Notes under the pieces: model-generated
Told to the model about the DNA's origin: nothing
What the model saw: only the letters and a program-made list of their open reading frames with translations
Databases searched by the model: none
Position numbers and translations under genes: made by a program
Shown: positions 1 to 7,878 of the stretch, in pieces
Position numbering within the stretch: position 1 is the first letter of the stretch
Layout of the letters: each line of letters starts with the position of its first letter
Assembly: GCA_036564195.1 (NCBI GenBank)
Contig: DATCLA010000264.1
Span: forward strand, 1 to 9,370
From: DATCLA01 sp036564195
Lineage (GTDB): Bacteria; Bacillota; UBA4882; UBA8346
DNA: 9,370 nucleotides
Direction: 5' to 3'

Positions 1-34
1 AAATTATTGGTTTGCCATAAATAGGATCACAAAA

Positions 35-2188
35 TCACCTAAACACTGAATTGGTCAAGATAAAAGAGGCAAAGACCACCGCTACCATTGAGGTTAATTT
101 TACCAAAATATTCAGTGACGGACCGGCGGTATCTTTAAAAGGATCACCGACAGTATCGCCGACTACGGCTGCTTTATGTGGGTCGGAACCTTGCCCCCCC
201 AGATTACCATCTTCTATGTATTTTTTAGCATTATCCCAACTACCGCCGGAGTTGGCCATCATTACCGCTAACACAAAACCGGTAGCGGTGGAGCCAGCTA
301 ATAAACCGGCCACCCCTTTGACGCCGACTAATAAACCCACCGTCACCGGTGCAATAATCGCGGCAAGCGTCGGTAATACCATTTCTTGCTGTGCGGCTTT
401 GGTACAAATGTCGACACAGCGGGCATAGTCTGCCTTGGCCTTTCCCTCCATCAAACCCACAATCTCCTGGAATTGCCGTCGCACCTCCAAGACAATGCTT
501 TGAGCGGCTTTACCAACGGCTTTTATGGTCATGGAACAGAAAAGAAACGGCAGCATCGCCCCAACTAATAATCCGATCAACACTTTAGGATCAGTCAAAT
601 CCAAAAATTGATTAATTCGGCTGGCTTCCTGCAACCACTGTGGCACCGGCGCACCGTTAGCCAGCAGTCCGTTAATCTTTCGCAAGCTTTCCAACTGGAC
701 TTTTTCAGTAAAAGAAACGATTAAGGCCAACGCTGTCAGGGCAGCAGAACCGATGGCAAAACCCTTACCTGTGGCGGCGGTGGTATTACCCAACGCATCC
801 AAAGCATCGGTACGTTCCCGGACTGCTTTACCCAAGTCGGCCATTGCCGCGATCCCGCCGGCATTGTCAGCCACCGGGCCGTAAGCATCAGTCGCCAGGG
901 TAATTCCCAGCGTAGATAACATCCCTACTGCTGCAATAGCAATCCCATAAAGACCTGTTTCAAAATCACTGCCGCCGGCGGCGTAGTAACTAACCAGAAT
1001 TGCCGCAGTTACCACCAGGATCGGGAGAAAGGTGGAACCCATTCCTAACGCTAATCCTCCGATAATTACGGTTGCCGGACCGGTAGTCGCATCAGCGGCA
1101 ACTTTCCGAGTCGGTTGATAAGTTCCGGAGGTATAATACTCGGTAATAACGCCGATCAATACCCCGCTCAGCAACCCGGCCAATACCGCATAATAAATAC
1201 CAATCTGTTTCCAACCCAAAATCATTCCGATTAACGGACCGGAAACAACCGCAATAATAACAGCGCTGGTATAAGTACCCTTACGTAAAGCAGCCAATAA
1301 AACTTTTTGCTCGGCCTCTTCCCGGGTACGGACGAACCAAGTACCGATAATCGATGCCAACACACCAACCACTGCCAACAGCATCGGAATCATCACCCCG
1401 CGTAATCCCAAGTCGGCGGCAACCGCCAGAGCGGCGGCAGCAACGATTGAACCAACATAGGATTCATAAAGGTCGGCACCCATCCCGGCAACATCGCCGA
1501 CGTTATCACCTACATTGTCGGCAATCACTGCCGGATTACGAGGATCATCTTCCGGAATGCCGGTTTCCACCTTACCTACTAAATCTGCTCCGACATCCGC
1601 TGCCTTGGTGAAAATTCCTCCGCCTACCCGGGCAAAGAGCGCCATGGAACTGGCACCCATGCCAAAGTTAAGCATCGTAGCAGTAATTGTTGGGAGCGGA
1701 GCATTAAAAACATATTTTAAAACTAAAAACCAGATACTTAAGTCTAATAAACCCAATCCCACTACCACCAAGCCCATCACGGCGCCGCTTTTGAAAGCTA
1801 CCTGCAGTCCCAAATTCAGACTTTTACTGGCTGCCCAAGCGGTCCTGACATTGGCTTTAGTAGCAGTAATCATTCCGAAAAACCCTGCTAAAGCAGAAAA
1901 AAAGCCTCCCGTTAAAAAGGCCAACGGGACCGGAGACGGGAGATAATCAAAAAAAGCCAAGATAATTAATAAAACAAACATCGCAGCGAAAAAGAGCCCT
2001 ACCCCCTGATATTGGCGTTTCAGATAAGCCATGGCCCCTTCATAGACCGACGCTGCGATCGCTTGCATTTTGGCGGTGCCTGGTTCCTGTTTGTCTATAA
2101 ACCTGAATAAGCAAAGGGCATAGAACAATGCTACCAGGGAACCCAAAGGTACCAGATAAAATAATATTTCCACCATGCTGTCTTTCAA
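35..2188 (-). CDS. hppA: Membrane-bound ion-pumping pyrophosphatase, K+-dependent type
   Basis: A 717-residue polytopic protein that couples hydrolysis of cytoplasmic PPi to Na+ and/or H+ export; length is usual for the family. Visible signatures: the DX7KXE substrate motif at Asp198-Lys206-Glu208, the DDPRNPAVIADNVGDNVGD block at 214-232, TDAYGPVADNAGG at 433-445, and the C-terminal acidic motif around Asp678, Asp682 and Asp686. Ala471 and Gly474 (in NTTAATGKG) are the residues of K+-dependent enzymes; K+-independent ones have Lys and Thr. The membrane Glu242 in DLYESYVGS sits at the position seen in Na+-pumping enzymes such as Thermotoga maritima, rather than one turn later (DLFGSYAES) as in plant H+ pumps. 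Some bacterial H+ or dual pumps share this position, so the ion stays open. The start is TTG with a GGAGGAGG site 7 bases upstream; the first ATG (codon 5) lacks a good site. It lies 189 bases after atpC. Confidence 0.97.
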   Translation of the reverse strand: MKDSMVEILFYLVPLGSLVALFYALCLFRFIDKQEPGTAKMQAIAASVYEGAMAYLKRQYQGVGLFFAAMFVLLIILAFFDYLPSPVPLAFLTGGFFSALAGFFGMITATKANVRTAWAASKSLNLGLQVAFKSGAVMGLVVVGLGLLDLSIWFLVLKYVFNAPLPTITATMLNFGMGASSMALFARVGGGIFTKAADVGADLVGKVETGIPEDDPRNPAVIADNVGDNVGDVAGMGADLYESYVGSIVAAAALAVAADLGLRGVMIPMLLAVVGVLASIIGTWFVRTREEAEQKVLLAALRKGTYTSAVIIAVVSGPLIGMILGWKQIGIYYAVLAGLLSGVLIGVITEYYTSGTYQPTRKVAADATTGPATVIIGGLALGMGSTFLPILVVTAAILVSYYAAGGSDFETGLYGIAIAAVGMLSTLGITLATDAYGPVADNAGGIAAMADLGKAVRERTDALDALGNTTAATGKGFAIGSAALTALALIVSFTEKVQLESLRKINGLLANGAPVPQWLQEASRINQFLDLTDPKVLIGLLVGAMLPFLFCSMTIKAVGKAAQSIVLEVRRQFQEIVGLMEGKAKADYARCVDICTKAAQQEMVLPTLAAIIAPVTVGLLVGVKGVAGLLAGSTATGFVLAVMMANSGGSWDNAKKYIEDGNLGGQGSDPHKAAVVGDTVGDPFKDTAGPSLNILVKLTSMVAVVFASFILTNSVFR

Positions 2189-2195
2189 CCTAATT

Positions 2196-2203
2196 CCTCC
2201 TCC
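2196..2203 (-). promoter_or_regulatory. Ribosome binding site fixing the TTG start of hppA
   Basis: On the minus strand GGAGGAGG lies 7 bases before the TTG at 2186-2188. Its distance from the next in-frame ATG (2174-2176) would be 19 bases, which is too far, so this site selects the TTG start. Confidence 0.8.
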
Positions 2204-2233
2204 GGTTAAAATAAGCGAGTTTGACGATTTGTC

Positions 2234-2264
2234 ATTTTAACACAATATATTAAAGAGCTGTCAG
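2234..2264 (-). promoter_or_regulatory. Possible hppA promoter with extended -10
   Basis: The minus strand reads TGtTAAAAT (2242-2234), an extended -10 that matches TATAAT in 5 of 6 bases. Upstream is CTGACA (2264-2259), 5 of 6 matches to a -35 box, but the 19-base spacer is longer than ideal. A start here would give hppA a leader of roughly 40 bases. The -10 lies inside an arm of an inverted repeat. AT-rich DNA yields such matches by chance, so this is a candidate only. Confidence 0.35.
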
Positions 2265-2290
2265 ACTGGACATCATATATTATGTTAAAA
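2235..2290 (-). repeat. 16-bp inverted repeat in the atpC-hppA spacer
   Basis: Arms 2235-2250 and 2275-2290 are inverted copies with one mismatch in DNA. In minus-strand RNA the mismatch becomes a G-U pair, so all 16 positions can pair. The 24-base loop holds a small inner stem (TGTC/GACA). The arms are almost entirely A+T and no U-run follows on the minus strand, so it is not a classical intrinsic terminator. It overlaps the possible -10 and -35 boxes of hppA, so an operator or a structured leader are alternatives. Confidence 0.6.
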
Positions 2291-2377
2291 GCTCACTAAA
2301 TATAATTAGAAACCGCCAATAAATGTGCAGCATCCAGTGGAAATTATTATTTTTGCTATTCTGTTTTTCCGCGAAAT

Positions 2378-2839
2378 TTAATCTTTCTTATCCCCATATT
2401 TGCGGGCAACCTGTAATTTGGTTAATGCCCGTTGCAATGAAACCTGGGTTCGGGCAAAACTGATCTTTTCATCCGGCGCCCGAAGTAATTCTTCTTCGGC
2501 TTGACGTTTTTCGGCCAATGCCTGTTCAACGTCGATATTTTCTGGTAAATCCGCTGCTTCGGCTAGGACGATTACCTTATGAGGGGTCACTTCCAAATAG
2601 CCTTCGCTAATGGCCATAAAATACTGTTTCCCATTAACTTTATATTCGAGTACTCCGGTTTCCAAAACCGTCATCAGCCGGATATGCCGCGGTAAAATAC
2701 CGATGCGGCCTTTGATGGTTGGAGCAACCACCATATCGACCTCTTTAGAGAGTTCGATCTTGGTCGGTGTCACCACTTGTAACATTAATTTTTCACTAGG
2801 CGGATTGGGAACCGTACTTTTGGGAGTCGGGACCGGCAT
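2378..2839 (-). CDS. atpC: ATP synthase F1 epsilon subunit
   Basis: Central-stalk subunit that binds gamma and the c ring and can restrain ATP hydrolysis through its C-terminal helices. The 153 residues comprise a Pro-rich N-terminal extension (1-17), the beta-sandwich (about 18-98) with LQVVTPTK, VDMVVAP and GRIGILPRH, and two C-terminal helices (about 103-148) ending in LQRALTKLQVARKYG. The segment IDVEQA (102-107) aligns with the I/LDxxRA motif that helps bind ATP in Bacillus epsilon but has Gln106 in place of Arg. The start at 2839 is chosen because GAGGAGG lies 9 bases upstream; the alternative ATG at 2783-2785 would begin the protein near the usual family N-terminus but lacks a ribosome site. 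The gene overlaps the 3' end of atpD by 44 bases. Confidence 0.96.
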   Translation of the reverse strand: MPVPTPKSTVPNPPSEKLMLQVVTPTKIELSKEVDMVVAPTIKGRIGILPRHIRLMTVLETGVLEYKVNGKQYFMAISEGYLEVTPHKVIVLAEAADLPENIDVEQALAEKRQAEEELLRAPDEKISFARTQVSLQRALTKLQVARKYGDKKD

Positions 2840-4253
2840 TGCTGTTGGCCTCCTCTTGTAGTTTTTTAGCCTTAGCTACGGCTTCCTCAATATTCCCAAC
2901 CATATAAAAAGCTTCTTCGGGTAAGTGATCATATTTACCTTCCAGAATTTCCTTAAAACCCTTAACCGTCTCCGCCAGCGGCACATAACGTCCTTCGATC
3001 CCGGTAAAGGTTTCCGCTACATAAAACGGTTGAGAAAGAAAGCGCTGTAACCTTCGGGCCCGGGCTACCACCAGTTTGTCCTCATCGCTCAATTCGTCCA
3101 TGCCCAGGATGGCTATGATGTCCTGTAATTCTTTATAACGTTGCAGGGTTTCCTGAACGCCTCGGGCTACCCGGTAGTGCTCTTCACCAATAATAATTGG
3201 CGAAACCAGGCGAGAAGAAGAAGCCAACGGATCAACCGCCGGGTAAATCCCTAATTCGGCAATACTCCGCTCCAAGTTGGTGGTCGCATCCAGGTGGGTA
3301 AAGGTAGTTGCCGGTGCCGGATCAGTGTAATCATCTGCCGGTACATAAACTGCCTGGATGGAAGTGATTGAGCCGCTGCGGTTGGAAGTGATCCGTTCCT
3401 GTAAAGCCCCGACTTCATTAGCCAGAGTCGGTTGGTAACCGACTTCCGAAGGCAGTCGGCCTAATAGGGCCGACACTTCCGAACCAGCCTGAACAAAACG
3501 GAAAATATTGTCGATAAACAGCAATACATCTTGGTTCTCCTGATCCCGGAAATATTCAGCCATAGTTAATCCGGTCAAAGCTACCCGGAGCCGTGCCCCA
3601 GGCGGCTCATTCATCTGACCGAACACCAAAGCGGTCTTATCGAGCACTCCTGATTCTTTCATCTCCAGCCACAACTCGTTGCCTTCCCGGGTACGTTCAC
3701 CGACTCCGGTAAAGACCGAAAAACCCCCGTGCTGGGTAGCGACATTCCGGATTAATTCCATAATCAGTACCGTTTTGCCAACTCCCGCTCCTCCGAACAA
3801 GCCGATCTTGCCGCCCCGTGGGTACGGTGCCAGTAAATCAATAACCTTAATCCCGGTTTCCAATACTTTAACTTCGATGTCCTGTTCTTCCAGAGTCGGA
3901 GCCTTACGATGAATCGGATGGTATGCTTCGGGTTTAATCGGTTCACCATTGTCGATCGTCTGACCCAACACATTAAAGATCCGGCCCAGGGTCTGACGGC
4001 CTACCGGAACCCGGATCGGTTGATTGGTGCTCTCTGCAGTCAAGCCCCGTGACAGTCCGTCGGTGGAGTTTAACGCCACACAACGTACCCGATTATTACC
4101 GATCTGATGCATCACTTCGGCAACGACCTGGCGGGATTGTCCATTAACGGTAGCAGTGATGAAAACCGCCGTATTAATCCTGGGAAGCTCCTCCGGTAAG
4201 AATTCCAGGTCTAACACCGGTCCGATGATTTGAATAATATGGCCTGTTGCCAT
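2796..4253 (-). CDS. atpD: ATP synthase F1 beta subunit (catalytic)
   Basis: Catalytic subunit of the alpha3beta3 hexamer. The 485 residues show the N-terminal barrel (about 1-80), Walker A GGAGVGKT at 154-161 (Lys160, Thr161), the catalytic glutamate Glu186 in GERTREGNE, Walker B LLFID ending at Asp248, and the DELSEED-loop variant DELSDED at 386-392 that contacts gamma. All residues expected for catalysis are present. After the usual end near AVAKAKKL there is an extra hydrophilic tail of about 21 residues, which coincides with the region shared with atpC. The ATG at 4253 has AGGAGG 8 bases upstream, and atpG ends 15 bases before it. Confidence 0.99.
   Translation of the reverse strand: MATGHIIQIIGPVLDLEFLPEELPRINTAVFITATVNGQSRQVVAEVMHQIGNNRVRCVALNSTDGLSRGLTAESTNQPIRVPVGRQTLGRIFNVLGQTIDNGEPIKPEAYHPIHRKAPTLEEQDIEVKVLETGIKVIDLLAPYPRGGKIGLFGGAGVGKTVLIMELIRNVATQHGGFSVFTGVGERTREGNELWLEMKESGVLDKTALVFGQMNEPPGARLRVALTGLTMAEYFRDQENQDVLLFIDNIFRFVQAGSEVSALLGRLPSEVGYQPTLANEVGALQERITSNRSGSITSIQAVYVPADDYTDPAPATTFTHLDATTNLERSIAELGIYPAVDPLASSSRLVSPIIIGEEHYRVARGVQETLQRYKELQDIIAILGMDELSDEDKLVVARARRLQRFLSQPFYVAETFTGIEGRYVPLAETVKGFKEILEGKYDHLPEEAFYMVGNIEEAVAKAKKLQEEANSNAGPDSQKYGSQSA
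2849..2855 (-). promoter_or_regulatory. Ribosome binding site for atpC inside atpD
   Basis: GAGGAGG lies 9 bases before the atpC ATG, within the last codons of atpD, where it encodes part of Glu-Glu-Ala. It supports the longer epsilon start at 2839. Confidence 0.75.
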
Positions 4254-4268
4254 CGTTAAAGCCTCCTG

Positions 4269-5141
4269 TTATTGATTTTTTAATGCTTCCGCCCCAGCTA
4301 CGATCTCCGTAATTACTTTGGTAATCCGGTTTTGGCGCAAACGATTATACTGCAGCCGGAAACCTTCAATAAGCTCTGTCGCACTGTCGGAAGCAGCTGA
4401 CATTGCGGCCATCCGAGCCCCTAATTCACCGGCTTCGGTCTCTAAAAAGGCACGAAAGATTTCACTTTCAACATAACGGTATAAAATACTGTCTAACAAC
4501 TCCTTGCGGCTGGGTTCAAAGATAAACAACCCGACGCCATCCGGTTTTCGCTGTGACTGTGTCGGGTCCAGCGGTAATAACTGAAACGGCCGGGGCTTCT
4601 GGTTCATCGCTGAATAAAATTTGGCATAAAAAAGGAAGATCTTATCAAACTCTTCCCCCACATAAAGATCGTATAATTCCTTGGCTAACTCTTGGGCAGT
4701 ACCGAACGAGACCCCGGCAACCGGACGCTCAAAACGGCGGTAAACCGGAATTTGGCGCTGCAAAAAACGGCAGTAGCCCTTTTTGCCGATTAAATAATAG
4801 GCCACTTTAACTTTTTTACCTAACCGTTCTCCAAAGGCAACAGCCTGATCAGCAATATTATTATGATAACCGCCCGCTAAGCCCCGGTCTCCGGTAAAAA
4901 CCAAGACTAAAACGTGTTTCATTTGACGGTGGGGTCGGATTAAGGGATTAAAGGACCAGTTGGTTGAAGCAGCCACATCCAAAGTAACTTCAGCGATTTT
5001 CCGGGCATAAGGACGGGCAGACTCCAAACGGGCCTGGGCCTTTTTTAACCGGGCCGCCGCCACCATCTTCATTGCTTTAGTGATATGTTCAATATTTTCT
5101 GTACTCTTAATCCGAATTTTCAGGTCACGGATTGAAGCCAT
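4269..5141 (-). CDS. atpG: ATP synthase F1 gamma subunit
   Basis: Rotor shaft inside the alpha3beta3 hexamer, 290 residues, the usual length. The N-terminal coiled-coil helix (about 1-58) carries ITKAMKMVAAARLKKAQ. The Rossmann-like middle domain carries DRGLAGGYHNN from Asp85; most homologues have DRGLCGGFNSN, so Cys is replaced by Ala. The C-terminal helix (about 211-285) contains ARMAAMSAASDSATELI, YNRLRQ and ITEIVAGAEAL. The ATG at 5141 has an AAGAAGG-like site 7 bases upstream, weaker than that of atpD. It lies 36 bases after atpA. Confidence 0.98.
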   Translation of the reverse strand: MASIRDLKIRIKSTENIEHITKAMKMVAAARLKKAQARLESARPYARKIAEVTLDVAASTNWSFNPLIRPHRQMKHVLVLVFTGDRGLAGGYHNNIADQAVAFGERLGKKVKVAYYLIGKKGYCRFLQRQIPVYRRFERPVAGVSFGTAQELAKELYDLYVGEEFDKIFLFYAKFYSAMNQKPRPFQLLPLDPTQSQRKPDGVGLFIFEPSRKELLDSILYRYVESEIFRAFLETEAGELGARMAAMSAASDSATELIEGFRLQYNRLRQNRITKVITEIVAGAEALKNQ

Positions 5142-5177
5142 TACGCTACCTTCTTTAGTATTCCCAAAATAAGCTTT

Positions 5178-6692
5178 TTAAGTTGTTACCGTAAATCGAT
5201 CCCGGAAACGACTGGTCAAATCATGTAATTGTTTAGTTAATGTATTGTCCAAAAACCGGATTTCCTCTAGACGCCGGTAAAAAGACTGTCCTTCGATCTG
5301 CATAAAATGGAGGAAATCTTTTTCAAACCGCCGGATCTCACCGACGGGGATTTCGTCCAGATAACCGTTGGTTACTGCAAAAATTAAGACAATTTGTTCA
5401 TAAATGGACATCGGGTTATATTGTTCCTGCTTTAAAAGCTCAACAGTCTTAAAACCCCGGTTTAGCCGGGCCTGGGCCGATTTATCCAATTCTGCTCCAA
5501 ACTGGGCAAATGACTCCAATTCTCTAAATTGCGCCAAATCCAGCCGTAATCTGCCGGCTACCTGCTTCATCGCTTTAATTTGTGCATTACCGCCGACTCG
5601 GGAGACGGAAAGCCCAACATTGACCGCAGGCCGGTTACCGCCGAAAAACAATTCGGTACTGAGGATAATTTGGCCGTCGGTAATTGAAATAATGTTGGTA
5701 GGAATATAGGCAGAGACATCGCCCGCTAAAGTCTCGACAATGGGCAAAGCAGTCAGTGAACCGCCGCCGTTGTCACCATTAAGCTTCGCCGCCCGCTCCA
5801 ATAGCCGGGAATGCAGATAAAAGATATCACCAGGATAAGCTTCCCGTCCCGGGGGCCGTCGCAGTAACAGCGACATCGTGCGGTAAGCAACCGCGTGTTT
5901 GGAAAGATCATCATAGATGATTAAGACATCCTTACCTTGGGCCATAAAATATTCAGCCATGGCACAGCCGGCAAAAGGCGCTAAATATTGGAGGGAAGCC
6001 GGTTCATTGGCAGTCGCCGCCACCACGATGGTGTACAACATGGCGCCCCGATTTTCCAATACTTGCACCACTTGAGCTAGTGAAGAGGTTTTTTGTCCGA
6101 TGGCCACATAGACACAGATCACCCCGCTATGGGCCTGGTTTAAAATGGTGTCAATGGCGATGGCCGTTTTCCCGGTCTGTCGGTCACCTATGATTAATTC
6201 GCGCTGACCCCGACCGATTGGAATTAGCGAATCAATGGCCTTAATTCCGGTCTGCAGTGGTTCCCGTACCGGTTCCCGCTGGGCAATACTGGGGGCATCG
6301 TGCTCTACCGGACGGTATTCGCGGCTCACGATGGGGCCCTTCCCGTCAAGCGGCTGTCCCAACCCGTTTACTACCCGGCCGATTAAGGCTTCGCCTACCG
6401 GTACCTCAACTACCCGTTTCGAACGACGCACCAGGTCGCCTGCTTTAATTAAAGCTTCATCGCCCAACAGCACGCAACCAACGTTGTCTTCTTCCAAGTT
6501 TAGCGCCAATCCGTAGACCCGATTAGGGAAGATCACTAACTCTCCCATCATTACCTTATTCAAACCGTAAATCCGGGCGATACCGTCGCCAACCTCCAGG
6601 ACAGTCCCGGTTTCCTGGGCTTCCAGGTCCAGGTGGTACTTAGCAATCTGTTCTTTTAAAACCGCAACAATATCTTCGGTCAATAAATTCAT
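5178..6692 (-). CDS. atpA: ATP synthase F1 alpha subunit
   Basis: Non-catalytic nucleotide-binding subunit that supplies the arginine finger to the beta sites. The 504 residues contain an N-terminal delta-binding helix (about 1-22), a barrel domain (about 25-95), Walker A GDRQTGKT at 169-176, Walker B VLIIYDD ending at 261-262, the conserved AGDVSAYIPTNIISITDGQI, and the arginine finger Arg365 in SVSRVGGNAQ. The C-terminal helical domain starts at about 375 with AGRLRLDLAQFRELE. Nothing is truncated. The ATG at 6692 has GAAGGA 7 bases upstream; atpH ends 29 bases before it. Confidence 0.99.
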   Translation of the reverse strand: MNLLTEDIVAVLKEQIAKYHLDLEAQETGTVLEVGDGIARIYGLNKVMMGELVIFPNRVYGLALNLEEDNVGCVLLGDEALIKAGDLVRRSKRVVEVPVGEALIGRVVNGLGQPLDGKGPIVSREYRPVEHDAPSIAQREPVREPLQTGIKAIDSLIPIGRGQRELIIGDRQTGKTAIAIDTILNQAHSGVICVYVAIGQKTSSLAQVVQVLENRGAMLYTIVVAATANEPASLQYLAPFAGCAMAEYFMAQGKDVLIIYDDLSKHAVAYRTMSLLLRRPPGREAYPGDIFYLHSRLLERAAKLNGDNGGGSLTALPIVETLAGDVSAYIPTNIISITDGQIILSTELFFGGNRPAVNVGLSVSRVGGNAQIKAMKQVAGRLRLDLAQFRELESFAQFGAELDKSAQARLNRGFKTVELLKQEQYNPMSIYEQIVLIFAVTNGYLDEIPVGEIRRFEKDFLHFMQIEGQSFYRRLEEIRFLDNTLTKQLHDLTSRFRDRFTVTT

Positions 6693-6721
6693 GGGATAAT
6701 CCTTCTTTATTCCGAATTTGA

Positions 6722-7261
6722 TTAAACCGGTTGCCCGGTTAATATCGTTCTTAACTGATTTATTTTACCGAGGATTGAACCGTCGTATAATTGATCGCCC
6801 CGTTGAATGACAATCCCCCCGATTAAACTGGGATTAACCCGCTTTTCTAAAAATACCCGGATTGACCAATGCTGCTCCAATTCTTTCCGGATCAACTCGG
6901 TTTCCGCCTTAGTTAACTCTTTAGCGCTGATTAGAGTAATAATCTCATATCCTTGGGCTTTGATTGCCAGTTTAATCGTTTCTTCCATAATCCGCGGCAA
7001 CCAGCGGAAATGACGGCGGTCAATAATCAAGTCAACGAAGTTAATAAACACCTGAGGAACGCTTGCCGCTATTAATTTCCGGCAGAAACTTTTTTTATCA
7101 TCCGCTTTAACTAGCGGATGCAGTAGATACTGGCGAACTTCCGGAAGATTCAACCGGGGCAGTAATTCCTCCGCCGCCTGCCGGACCTCATCAAGCAGCT
7201 GCATTTCTTGGGCTAAATCAACCATGGCTTTGGCAAAATTACAAATTTGCGGGCAATCCAT
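6722..7261 (-). CDS. atpH: ATP synthase F1 delta subunit
   Basis: Stator subunit that fixes the top of F1 to the b dimer; 179 residues, normal for bacterial delta (OSCP family). The N-terminal six-helix domain (about 1-105) begins with NFAKAMVDLAQEM, a variant of the usual YAKAL start. The C-terminal domain carries the diagnostic NPSLIGGIVIQRGDQLYDGSILGKI at about 143-167. The start at 7261 lies within the end of atpF (23-base overlap). AGGAGG is 12 bases upstream, a rather long spacing, but no other in-frame start lies between, and the overlap suggests translational coupling to atpF. Confidence 0.97.
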   Translation of the reverse strand: MDCPQICNFAKAMVDLAQEMQLLDEVRQAAEELLPRLNLPEVRQYLLHPLVKADDKKSFCRKLIAASVPQVFINFVDLIIDRRHFRWLPRIMEETIKLAIKAQGYEIITLISAKELTKAETELIRKELEQHWSIRVFLEKRVNPSLIGGIVIQRGDQLYDGSILGKINQLRTILTGQPV

Positions 7262-7760
7262 CGTAGGATGGGGCCTCCTTTACGATCTCTTCAACGACGG
7301 CTCTGATTAACTCATCATTCAATTCTTTGCTCATCTTATTGCCAAGAATTTTGGTTACGGCCGACAGGGCCAAATCCACTGCCTCCTCCTTTAACTGATT
7401 CTGCATGGCCTGTTGCGAACGGGCCAGTTCTCCCTTAAACCTTTGCCGGAGGCGTTCTACTTCGGCGCGGGCTTCTGAAATCAGTTGATCCCGAAAGTGT
7501 TCAGCTTCATTTTTAGCTTTTTCAACCGTTTCATAGGCCTCAACATGCGCCTCTTCCAATACAATTTGGGCCTGATGGCGCAGACGTTGTGCATCTTCTT
7601 CCGCCTGTTTTGCCTGCTCCAATTCTGATATAATTTTCTGCCGACGCTGCTCTAAAATTCCCTGAACCGGCCGGTAAAGGAGGCGTATCAATATTACAAG
7701 TAAAATAATGAAATTTATCACCATCACCAGTAAGGTGCCAAAACGGATTTCGATCCCCAT
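7239..7760 (-). CDS. atpF: ATP synthase Fo subunit b
   Basis: Peripheral stalk subunit, 173 residues. One N-terminal membrane helix (about residues 7-29, within FGTLLVMVINFIILLVILIRLLY) is followed by RPVQGILEQRRQKI and a long charged, Ala-rich coiled coil (about 35-150) that dimerises and reaches delta. The NFIILL and LYRPVQGILEQR stretches match the family closely. The open frame extends 15 codons further to a TTG at 7803-7805, but a near-perfect AAAGGAGGT lies inside that extension, 10 bases before the ATG at 7758-7760, so I take the ATG as the start. The stop overlaps atpH by 23 bases. Confidence 0.96.
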   Translation of the reverse strand: MGIEIRFGTLLVMVINFIILLVILIRLLYRPVQGILEQRRQKIISELEQAKQAEEDAQRLRHQAQIVLEEAHVEAYETVEKAKNEAEHFRDQLISEARAEVERLRQRFKGELARSQQAMQNQLKEEAVDLALSAVTKILGNKMSKELNDELIRAVVEEIVKEAPSYDGLPANL

Positions 7761-7770
7761 TACGATGATA

Positions 7771-7779
7771 ACCTCCTTT
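7771..7779 (-). promoter_or_regulatory. Strong ribosome binding site deciding the atpF start
   Basis: AAAGGAGGT lies 10 bases before the ATG at 7758-7760. It decides against the upstream in-frame TTG at 7803-7805 and is among the strongest ribosome sites in the window, which fits re-initiation after the long atpE-atpF gap. Confidence 0.8.
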
Positions 7780-7781
7780 AG

Positions 7782-7847
7782 TTTACGTAAAACAGAGAGC
7801 TGCAAAGAACTCTATTTGCGTAAAAGCAAATTAAATATTTTGCAAAA
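7782..7847 (-). repeat. Short related palindromes in the atpE-atpF spacer
   Basis: Three similar near-palindromes lie upstream of atpF: TTTACGTAAA (7782-7791), TTTGCGTAAA (7815-7824) and TTTTGCAAAA (7838-7847). The first two belong to an 11-base direct repeat TTTRCGTAAAA with starts 33 bases apart. The middle copy also lies in a small hairpin (ATTTGC/GCAAAT, 7814-7831). They could bind a dimeric regulator or shape the mRNA leader of atpF. Short palindromes in AT-rich DNA can be chance. I see no convincing promoter next to them. Confidence 0.4.
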
Positions 7848-7878
7848 ACTTCTCTAGCTTGAAAGATCTTAAAAATCG

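Noticed and set aside
51..428. Plus-strand open frames across hppA (also 386-568, 391-588, 1354-1611 and 1515-1946)
   Set aside because: They are antisense to a fully conserved gene, have no recognisable motifs and low-complexity composition, and lack convincing ribosome sites.
2229..2245. Rex-like operator (TTGTG...ACAA) upstream of hppA
   Set aside because: The half-sites are separated by 9 rather than 10 bases and the inner bases do not fit the Rex consensus; likely chance in AT-rich DNA.
2235..2290. Intrinsic terminator for the atp operon
   Set aside because: The stem is nearly all A-U, the loop is 24 bases and no U-run follows on the minus strand, so it does not fit a classical terminator.
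3764..3973. Minus-strand 69-codon frame inside atpD
   Set aside because: It is an out-of-frame shadow of the Walker A region of beta, which is intact in its own frame.
7761..7805. Longer atpF start at TTG 7803-7805
   Set aside because: The extra 15 codons contain the strong AAAGGAGGT site that serves the ATG at 7758-7760, and the family N-terminus matches that ATG.
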